From: Actinomycetota bacterium | GTDB taxonomy: Bacteria; Actinomycetota; Acidimicrobiia; Acidimicrobiales; Ilumatobacteraceae | Assembly (NCBI GenBank): GCA_005800965.1 | Contig: SYEA01000009.1 | Coordinates: forward strand, 1-7,393 | DNA length: 7,393 nt | Reading direction: 5' to 3' | Shown: positions 1 through 5,025 of the stretch, piece after piece | Numbering within the stretch: position 1 is the stretch's first letter | How the letters are laid out: every line of letters starts with the position of its first letter | Made by a program: the position numbers and the translations under genes | The notes under the pieces: model-generated | The model's database searches: none | What the model was told of the DNA's origin: nothing | What the model saw: the letters and a program-made list of their open reading frames with translations, nothing else

Positions 1-2
1 CG

Positions 3-179
3 ATTCCGGTGCCGGTGTCGTACTACTCATTCGGTGGCTGGAAGGCGAGCCTCTTTGGTGACCAACACATGTACGGCCCGGAGGGAGTCAACTTTTTCAC
101 GCGTGGCAAAGTAGTGACTTCGCGCTGGCCCGACCCGCGTACTTCGTCGGTCAACCTCGGCTTTCCGCAGAATCGCTAG
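3..179 (+). CDS. mmsA: CoA-acylating (methyl)malonate-semialdehyde dehydrogenase, C-terminal end (partial)
   Basis: Only the last 58 residues and the TAG stop are visible; the gene starts before the window. The frame reads through FGGWKASLFGD, then HMYGPEGVNFFTRGKVV, a TSRWPDP segment and an end at LGFPQNR. This is the conserved C-terminal tail of MmsA-type aldehyde dehydrogenases: the oligomerisation strand plus the 'SRWPDP' end that other aldehyde dehydrogenases lack. The family oxidises malonate or methylmalonate semialdehyde with NAD+ and CoA to acetyl- or propionyl-CoA plus CO2, in the cytoplasm. It is used in valine, beta-alanine, pyrimidine and inositol breakdown. The catalytic Cys lies outside the window, so activity cannot be judged. 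It is followed after 6 nt, in the same reading frame, by the oxidoreductase gene, so it probably heads or belongs to the same operon. The aminotransferase at the right edge fits a beta-amino-acid route, which would make this enzyme the last step. Confidence 0.85.
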   Translation: MPVPVSYYSFGGWKASLFGDQHMYGPEGVNFFTRGKVVTSRWPDPRTSSVNLGFPQNR

Positions 180-185
180 GCCGCC

Positions 186-1202
186 ATGGACATCGGCGTC
201 GTATTGCAGACCACACCACCCGCATCACGGGTGATTGACCTGGCGAAAAAAGCCGAGATGTACGGCATGTCGCACGTCTGGACATTCGACAGCCACATCT
301 TGTGGGAAGAGCCGTACGTGATCTACAGCCAAATTTTGGCGCAGACCAACAACATCATCGTGGGCCCGATGGTCACCAACCCCGCCACGCGTGACTGGAC
401 GGTTACAGCCAGCACCTTCGCCACTCTCAACGAGATGTATGGAAATCGCACCGTGTGCGGAATCGGTCGCGGCGACTCGGCAGTGCGCGTAACCAACGGC
501 AAGCCAACCACGCTTGCCACCTTGCGCGAGAGCGTCCACGTGATTCGCGAGTTAGCCAATGGGCGTGGTGTGGAATACAACGGCTCGACCATTCGGTTTC
601 CGTGGGCCGAAAAAAGCCGTTGCGAAGTGTGGGTGGCGGCCTATGGCCCCAAGGCCTTGCAACTCACTGGCGAAGTTGGTGACGGGTTCATTCTGCAACT
701 CGCCGACCTCTCGATTGCCGAGTGGACCATCGCCGCAGTGCGCAAAGCGGCGAAGGATGCTGGTCGCGACCCGAAGAGTGTGAAGATTTGTGTCGCCGCC
801 CCGGCGTACGTTGGCACCGACATCGAGCACATGCGTGACCAGTGCCGTTGGTTCGGTGGCATGGTAGGCAACCACGTCGCCGACATCGTGGCGCGATACG
901 GAGAGAACTCCGCGGTGCCGAAAGCACTCACCGATTACATCAAGGGACGTGAGGGATACGACTACAACGAGCACGGTCGTGCTGGCAATAGCCACACCAC
1001 CTTCGTACCCGACGAAATCGTTGACCGATTCTGCATCCTTGGTGATGCCGCTGAACACCTGCGTCGCCTCAAAGAGCTCGAGGCGCTGGGTGTCGACCAA
1101 TTCTCGATTTATCTGCAGCACGACGGCAAAGAGCAAACACTTGAGGCCTACGGCGAGCGCATCATGCCGGCCATCGCAGAGTTGGCACGCGCGAAACAAT
1201 GA
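186..1202 (+). CDS. LLM-class (luciferase-like) flavin/F420-dependent oxidoreductase
   Basis: A 338-residue protein of the bacterial luciferase-like (LLM) TIM-barrel superfamily, at the usual length for F420-dependent single-domain members. It starts with the typical first strand MDIGVVLQT. It has the family core at residues 60-98, with GPMVTNPATRD, an A-x-T-x-A-T-L-N-E helix and GIGRGDS. A second conserved stretch lies at 148-170 (VWVAAYGPKALQL, then GEVGDGFIL). The C-terminal helices end in EAYGERIMPAI. Residues alone do not tell FMN from F420; the overall look is closest to the F420-annotated subfamily that I recall as TIGR03842, which needs an HMM check. No Shine-Dalgarno sequence precedes the ATG, which sits 6 nt after the upstream stop, so translational coupling is likely. 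The stop overlaps the next start (ATGA). Its place between a semialdehyde dehydrogenase and an importer suggests it acts on the imported compound, perhaps by ring reduction or oxygenation. The substrate is unknown. Confidence 0.88.
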   Translation: MDIGVVLQTTPPASRVIDLAKKAEMYGMSHVWTFDSHILWEEPYVIYSQILAQTNNIIVGPMVTNPATRDWTVTASTFATLNEMYGNRTVCGIGRGDSAVRVTNGKPTTLATLRESVHVIRELANGRGVEYNGSTIRFPWAEKSRCEVWVAAYGPKALQLTGEVGDGFILQLADLSIAEWTIAAVRKAAKDAGRDPKSVKICVAAPAYVGTDIEHMRDQCRWFGGMVGNHVADIVARYGENSAVPKALTDYIKGREGYDYNEHGRAGNSHTTFVPDEIVDRFCILGDAAEHLRRLKELEALGVDQFSIYLQHDGKEQTLEAYGERIMPAIAELARAKQ

Positions 1203-2080
1203 CATCGCTTTTACGCCGCACGGCGTACCGAACGGCAATGTTCGTGCTCGCACTTGGTCTCGTGGTGCTGATTTGGGAGACCTACAAGGCCGTTGGTCCC
1301 GCCGATGGGGGCAAGTTGTTTGGTGTTCGGATTCTTCCCCGTACGAGTGAGTATGCAATGCCACACGTGTGGGACATGTTTCAGCGCTTCGGTCGCCCCG
1401 AAGTTCGCGGATCCGACCGAACCGTCTTTATAGCGGTGTTGGCGGGGGCTTGGTTTTCGTTCCGGTTGAGTGTCGCGGGGTTCGTACTCGGTGGAGCCGT
1501 TGGTGTCGGTCTTGCAGTGTTGATGGCGCGCTTCAAGTTGGTGCAACGTGGGGTCCTGCCGTATCTCGTGGTGTCACAGACGGTGCCGCTCATTGCACTT
1601 GCGCCACTGGTGGTGAGCTGGGGTGGCAAGTTGGAAGTCGGTCCTTTTGTGTGGCCACGCTGGTTGTCGGCTTCGGTGCTGGGGGCGTTCCTGGCGTTCT
1701 TTCCGATCGCGGTGGGAACGCTGCGTGGTTTGGCTGCTGCTCCGGCGGCATCCGTGGAGTTGATGCAGAGTTATGCAGCGTCGTGGGGCAAGACGCTGGT
1801 CAAGTTGAAGTTTCCGACGGCGGTTCCCTACATGGTTCCGGCCTTCAGGCTCGGGGCATCGGCGTCGGTCATTGGTGTGGTGGTGGCGGAAATCTCCACG
1901 GGTCTCAAGGGTGGAATCGGTCGCTTGATCATTGAATACGCCCGCGAAGCCACTGGTGACCCAGCCAAGGTGTACACCGCAATCTTTGGTGCTGCGGCAC
2001 TCGGCTTGACCATGGCGGGTGTGGTGATTGCAGCAGATGTGTTTGTCATGCGAAATCGACCCAAGGAGAGCATCTCGTGA
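1199..2080 (+). CDS. ABC transporter permease 1 (NitT/TauT/ThiX type)
   Basis: A 293-residue inner-membrane permease of the binding-protein-dependent transport family (BPD_transp_1). Hydrophobic segments are visible near residues 11-30, 84-110, 114-135, 157-178, 222-232 and 261-284. The cytoplasmic EAA-type loop that docks on the ATPase is at about 186-210: VELMQSYAASWGK, followed by the LKFPTAVP turn. The loop style (SYAAS plus FP..VPYM) is that of SsuC/TauC/ThiX-like permeases. It begins at an ATG overlapping the oxidoreductase stop by 4 nt and ends in a GTGA overlap with the ATPase gene. It is intact and resembles permease 2, with VELM-x-SYAAS shared in the EAA loop. The importer is therefore probably built on two different permeases rather than a homodimer. 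The extracytoplasmic stretch between the first two membrane segments (about 31-83) is long for the family. The transported substrate cannot be read from this gene. Confidence 0.9.
   Translation: MTSLLRRTAYRTAMFVLALGLVVLIWETYKAVGPADGGKLFGVRILPRTSEYAMPHVWDMFQRFGRPEVRGSDRTVFIAVLAGAWFSFRLSVAGFVLGGAVGVGLAVLMARFKLVQRGVLPYLVVSQTVPLIALAPLVVSWGGKLEVGPFVWPRWLSASVLGAFLAFFPIAVGTLRGLAAAPAASVELMQSYAASWGKTLVKLKFPTAVPYMVPAFRLGASASVIGVVVAEISTGLKGGIGRLIIEYAREATGDPAKVYTAIFGAAALGLTMAGVVIAADVFVMRNRPKESIS
2063..2068 (+). promoter_or_regulatory. Shine-Dalgarno site fixing the GTG start of the ATPase
   Basis: AAGGAG lies 8 nt before GTG at 2077, inside the last codons of permease 1. It is the best ribosome-binding site among the overlapping junctions of the array and supports the non-ATG start that overlaps the permease stop (GTGA). 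Confidence 0.8.
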
Positions 2081-2877
2081 GCGCAGTCAACATTCGAAAC
2101 GTAAGCAAGGCGTTCAACGAGGGCAAACCCAACCAAGTGGATGCACTTCGCGATGTGAGCCTCGACGTGAGGCAGGGCGAGTTCGTGTCGCTCATTGGTC
2201 CGTCGGGTTGCGGTAAGTCCACGCTGCTACGCCTGATTGCAAACCTTCTCGAGCCCACGTCGGGTGAGGTGAGCGTGAATGGCAAGTCGGCAGTGCAGGC
2301 CCGACTCGAGCAGGACTACGGCATGGCATTCCAGCAAGCAGGTCTCTTCGACTGGCGCACCGTTCAAAAGAATATCGAGCTGCCACTGGAGTTGAAGGGT
2401 TGGGAGAAGGCCGATCGTCGCGCTCGTGCCGACGAGATGCTCCAACTCGTGCAGTTGCCCGAATTTGGTGACCACTATCCATGGCAGTTGTCGGGCGGCA
2501 TGCAACAACGCATTGCGATTGCTCGAGCATTGGCGGCACATCCGCCGTTGTTGCTCATGGACGAGCCCTTCGGTGCACTCGACGAGATGACGCGCGAGTA
2601 CATGCAGGGTGAACTACTGCGTATCTGTGCGGCCACCAGCACCACAGTGGTGTTCGTGACCCACTCGATTCCCGAAGCGGTGTATTTGTCGAATCGCGTC
2701 GTGGTGATGTCACCACGTCCCGGGCGACTCACGAAAGTGGTTGATGTGGCGCTCGGTGGCGAACGCAGTGAAGACACCCGCAATCGCGCTGCTTTTTTCG
2801 AAGCAATCACCGCGGTGCGCGAGGGGCTACGTGGCATGCATGCAGCACACGTGGGATTGGGCAACGACGACCGATGA
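2077..2877 (+). CDS. ABC transporter ATP-binding protein (NitT/TauT/ThiZ type)
   Basis: A 266-residue cytoplasmic ATPase that powers the importer. All motifs are present and canonical: Walker A GPSGCGKST at 41-49, Q-loop FQQAGLFDWRTV starting at 85, signature LSGGMQQR at 138-145, Walker B LLLMDEPFGALDE from 158, and the H-loop His at 196 in FVTHSIPEA. The combination 'DWRTV..N..LPLE' plus 'THSIPEAVYLS' is characteristic of the nitrate/sulfonate/taurine/HMP ATPase subfamily. The length is normal for that subfamily, with a short C-terminal tail and no regulatory domain. The start is GTG, supported by AAGGAG 8 nt upstream. The gene overlaps permease 1 (GTGA) and permease 2 (ATGA), so it should be translationally coupled to both. 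It is intact, which suggests the transporter was under selection until recently despite the stop codon in permease 2. Confidence 0.95.
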   Translation: MSAVNIRNVSKAFNEGKPNQVDALRDVSLDVRQGEFVSLIGPSGCGKSTLLRLIANLLEPTSGEVSVNGKSAVQARLEQDYGMAFQQAGLFDWRTVQKNIELPLELKGWEKADRRARADEMLQLVQLPEFGDHYPWQLSGGMQQRIAIARALAAHPPLLLMDEPFGALDEMTREYMQGELLRICAATSTTVVFVTHSIPEAVYLSNRVVVMSPRPGRLTKVVDVALGGERSEDTRNRAAFFEAITAVREGLRGMHAAHVGLGNDDR

Positions 2878-3653
2878 GCAAGGTCGGCAGTTCGCTTGGT
2901 GCGACCTTGGGCAAAGTGGTACCGGCAGCAGTGTTCGGAGTGCTGTTCCTCGGTTTTTGGGAATGGGCGGTGAGATTCTTTGAACTCAAGCCGTACTTTC
3001 TCACCGCACCATCTGCAATCAGTGAGCAATTCGTCAACAACTTCTCGTTGATTCGTGGCGCCGCAACGGTGTCGGGGACGAACGCGCTCATTGGTCTGGT
3101 CGCGGGAACCACCCTTGGTGTGGCGATGAGTTTCGTGCTCAGTCGTTTCAAGTTTCTGAATGAGATCATCACGCCACTGGCCGTAGCGCTCAACGCCGTA
3201 CCCATCTTCGTGCTGGTGGCGGTACTCAACAACATGTAGTCCATCACCAGTGAAGTGCCGCGACGAATCATGGTGGCGCTCGTGGTGTACTTCATCGTGT
3301 TGGTGAACGTGGCTCGTGGTCTCACCCAGGTGTCGTCCACCCATGTGGAGTTGATGCGTTCGTACGCCGCGAGTGATGTCGCCATTCTCCGCAAGGTTCG
3401 TATCCCCAACGCGGTGCCGTTCCTGTTCGTATCGCTCAAGATTGCGGCTCCGGCAGCGGTCATCACGGCTTTCGTCAGCGAGTACTTCGGTGGCTCGCAG
3501 AACGGCCTGGGAAGTCGTATCTCCAGCAACATCGCGAATTCCAAGAACGCCGCAGGCTGGGCCTACGTTGTGGGGGCCTGCTTACTTGGGCTACTGTTCT
3601 ATTCATTCTCCGTAGCAATGGAGAGCCTCAACCGCAAGGGACGGGCGAAGTAA
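2874..3653 (+). pseudogene. ABC transporter permease 2, interrupted by an in-frame TAG
   Basis: The frame from ATG 2874 to TAA 3651-3653 is a complete NitT/TauT-type permease of 259 codons, except that codon 122 is TAG. The first part (121 residues) has membrane segments near 17-37, 69-90 and 100-118 and ends at VLNNM. After the stop the same frame continues with SITSEVPRR, a membrane segment at about 132-149, the EAA-type loop VELMRSYAAS at 158-167 with IPNAVPFLF, and segments near 186-200 and 228-248. Neither half is functional alone: the ATPase-docking loop is only in the second half. A GTG restart at 3255 has no visible ribosome-binding site. No base is gained or lost, and related permeases usually have an aromatic residue at this position, so a Tyr codon (TAC/TAT) changed to TAG is the simplest explanation. 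The alternatives are a sequencing/assembly error or stop readthrough. The start overlaps the ATPase stop (ATGA). Confidence 0.88.
3237..3239 (+). other. In-frame amber codon inside permease 2
   Basis: TAG sits between codons AAC AAC ATG and TCC ATC ACC in the permease 2 frame. Both flanks encode conserved permease sequence with no frame change. The following base is T, and I see no recognisable readthrough-promoting context or stem-loop directly downstream. TAG is used as an ordinary gene-terminal stop elsewhere in the window (177-179 and 6496-6498). Confidence 0.93.
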
Positions 3654-3654
3654 T

Positions 3655-3670
3655 ACAACACAACACAACA
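3655..3670 (+). repeat. Short ACAAC tandem repeat
   Basis: Three perfect copies of ACAAC plus a trailing A fill the start of the 53-nt gap after permease 2. The tract has almost no G or T, so it would be unstructured in RNA and sits directly before the hairpin. It may only be low complexity, or may act as an open linker in the leader of the binding-protein message. Confidence 0.7.
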
Positions 3671-3690
3671 TCTGGGTGAAGACACCCAGA
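3671..3690 (+). promoter_or_regulatory. Perfect intercistronic hairpin upstream of the binding-protein gene
   Basis: TCTGGGTG (3671-3678) pairs perfectly with CACCCAGA (3683-3690) across an AAGA tetraloop. The structure ends exactly where the ribosome-binding site begins. There is no T-run after it, so it is not a classical terminator. In binding-protein importers such intercistronic stems often mark RNA processing or 3'/5' protection that lets the binding protein be made in excess over the membrane parts; that role here is inferred. Confidence 0.75.
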
Positions 3691-3697
3691 AGGGGAG
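3690..3697 (+). promoter_or_regulatory. Ribosome-binding site of the binding-protein gene
   Basis: AAGGGGAG lies 9 nt before ATG 3707. It abuts the 3' arm of the hairpin (base 3690 is shared), so the stem leaves the site open but very close to the structure. It supports ATG 3707 as the start, which also gives a well-formed lipoprotein signal peptide. Confidence 0.82.
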
Positions 3698-3706
3698 AGA
3701 AAACAC

Positions 3707-4891
3707 ATGAAGAAGCGTTCAGTACGGGTTGCCTTCGCCGGCATCGCCGCGCTGTCACTCTTCGTAGCCGCCTGTGGCGGTAGCGATGATGCAGCCGACG
3801 AAGTGGCCGACGAGTCAACCGAAGAAGCAACCGAAGAGGCTGCAGAAACCTGCACCACGCCAACACCGGTCAAGCTGCAGCTGCAGTGGTTCATCCAAGC
3901 CCAGTTCGCCGGCTACTTCGCCGCGCAAGATCAAGGCTTCTATGCCGACCAGTGTCTCGATGTCACCATCGTCGAAGGTGGTGTCGACATCGTTCCACAA
4001 ACCGAATTGGCCAACGGCAACGTTGACTTCGCAATCTCGTGGGTGTCGAAGGCACTCGCCAGCCGCGAAGCAGGCGCCAACATCGTGAACATCGCACAGG
4101 TGTTCCAGCGTTCGGGCACCTTGCAGGTGTCGTTCAAGGACAAGAACATCACCAAGCCAGAAGACTTTGCCGGCAAGAAGATCGGCAACTGGGGCTACGG
4201 CAACGAGTTCGAAATCTTTGCGGCACTCACCAAGGCCGGACTCGATCCAGCCAAGGACGTCACGCTCGTGCAACAGCAGTTCGACATGGTCGGATTGCTC
4301 TCAGGTGACATCGATGCTGCCGAAGCAATGACCTACAACGAGTATGCACAAGTTCTCGAAGCAGTGAACTCGGCAACCGGTGCGCTCTACACCGCGGACG
4401 ACTTCAACGTCGTTTCGTATGAAGAGGCCGGCGTTGGAATGTTGCAAGATGCCATCTGGGCATCGGGTGAGCGCCTCGCCAGCGATGCTGCGTACGCAGA
4501 CACCGCAGCGAAGTTCGTTGCTGCATCACTCCAGGGTTGGGCATACTGCCGTGACAACGTGGAATCATGCCGTGACATCGTGTTGGCAAAGGGCTCCAAG
4601 CTCGGCGCCAGCCACCAGTTGTGGCAGATGAACGAAGTCAACAAGTTGATTTGGCCAGCCACCAATGGTGTGGGCTTCATCGACGAGGCCGCCTGGACCC
4701 GCACAGCAACCCTGTCGCAGGAAACCAAGAACCTCGAAGGTGGCACGGTGCTCACCAAGGCGCCAGACGCCGAGGCGTACACCAACGACATCGTGACGCA
4801 AGCACTCGACATCCTCGCGGGTCTCGGTGTGGACACGTCTGGTTCGGCATATGCGCCGATCGAAGTCACCCTCAATGAAGGTGGCAACTAA
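3707..4891 (+). CDS. ABC transporter substrate-binding lipoprotein (NMT1/THI5-like)
   Basis: A 394-residue secreted lipoprotein that captures the substrate for the importer. The signal peptide is clear: basic MKKRSVR, a hydrophobic core, and a lipobox FVAAC with lipidated Cys at 23. An acidic Asp/Glu/Ala/Thr linker follows (about 27-47). The mature domain opens at about 55 with KLQLQWFIQAQFAGYFAA, then QGFY, typical of NMT1/THI5-like proteins; ThiY and the riboflavin-binding RibY belong to this superfamily. Further family landmarks are ELANGNVDFAISW (100-112), the 'F.GKKIG.WGYGNEFE' strand-turn (154-169) and the 'GDIDAAEAMTYNEY' hinge (200-213). The Cys-rich motif of yeast Thi5 synthase is absent, so this is a binder and not an HMP-P synthase. 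Cys 49/83 and Cys 281/288 could form disulfides. A pyrimidine-like ligand is the best guess from the superfamily and from the dehydrogenase and aminotransferase nearby. Confidence 0.92.
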   Translation: MKKRSVRVAFAGIAALSLFVAACGGSDDAADEVADESTEEATEEAAETCTTPTPVKLQLQWFIQAQFAGYFAAQDQGFYADQCLDVTIVEGGVDIVPQTELANGNVDFAISWVSKALASREAGANIVNIAQVFQRSGTLQVSFKDKNITKPEDFAGKKIGNWGYGNEFEIFAALTKAGLDPAKDVTLVQQQFDMVGLLSGDIDAAEAMTYNEYAQVLEAVNSATGALYTADDFNVVSYEEAGVGMLQDAIWASGERLASDAAYADTAAKFVAASLQGWAYCRDNVESCRDIVLAKGSKLGASHQLWQMNEVNKLIWPATNGVGFIDEAAWTRTATLSQETKNLEGGTVLTKAPDAEAYTNDIVTQALDILAGLGVDTSGSAYAPIEVTLNEGGN

Positions 4892-4906
4892 GTAAGTTGA
4901 CGAAAC

Positions 4907-4923
4907 GCAGCGCTCGTCGCTGC
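4907..4923 (+). other. Small hairpin after the binding-protein gene
   Basis: GCAGCG (4907-4912) pairs perfectly with CGCTGC (4918-4923) around loop CTCGT. It starts 15 nt after the stop codon and lies just before the larger terminator stem, forming a tandem structure that could block 3' exonucleases. Confidence 0.55.
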
Positions 4924-4931
4924 AAACGTCG

Positions 4932-4973
4932 CACGAGGGTGCGGGTCGCCACAAGCGGCCCGCACCCTTCGTG
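4932..4973 (+). terminator. Probable transcription terminator of the importer operon
   Basis: A long stem is formed by 4932-4949 and 4955-4973 with loop CACAA. It has about 18 pairs, including one G-T pair and one unpaired A, and is very G+C-rich (core GGGTGCGGG/CCCGCACCC). It is followed only by GTTTG-type sequence (TTT at 4974-4976), so the T-tract is weak, as is common for actinobacterial terminators. It fits the end of the transporter transcript and the separation of the following protease gene. The stem is nearly symmetric, so it could also work on the other strand. Confidence 0.75.
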
Positions 4974-5025
4974 TTTGTGGGCTCAATCACCCCCACGTGT
5001 GCCATGATTGGGCACAAGTTTCGTT

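Noticed and set aside
552..1364. Long minus-strand open frame antisense to the oxidoreductase and start of permease 1
   Set aside because: The + strand genes here have clear family motifs; the antisense translation has no domain I recognise, and long open antisense frames are expected from the codon bias of G+C-rich genes.
2475..3344. Minus-strand open frame of 289 codons across the ATPase/permease 2 junction, covering the TAG region
   Set aside because: Tempting as an alternative to a broken permease, but its translation is low-complexity and His/Arg-rich without motifs, while the + strand reads as a conserved permease on both sides of the stop.
3255..3653. Separate small permease gene starting at GTG 3255
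   Set aside because: It has no ribosome-binding site, begins mid-domain in exact frame with the upstream half, and lacks the first membrane segments; it is better read as the 3' part of the interrupted gene.
3654..3706. Riboswitch (TPP or FMN) controlling the NMT1/THI5-like importer
   Set aside because: The gap is only 53 nt with a single simple hairpin; it is too short for, and lacks the conserved elements of, either riboswitch class.
3707..4891. HMP-P synthase (Thi5-like) instead of a binding protein
   Set aside because: There is a lipoprotein signal peptide and importer context, and the Cys-rich motif of Thi5 enzymes is absent.
4892..5007. Promoter for the protease gene in the gap after the importer operon
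   Set aside because: No convincing -35/-10 pair with normal spacing could be found by eye; a promoter must exist nearby but I cannot place it.
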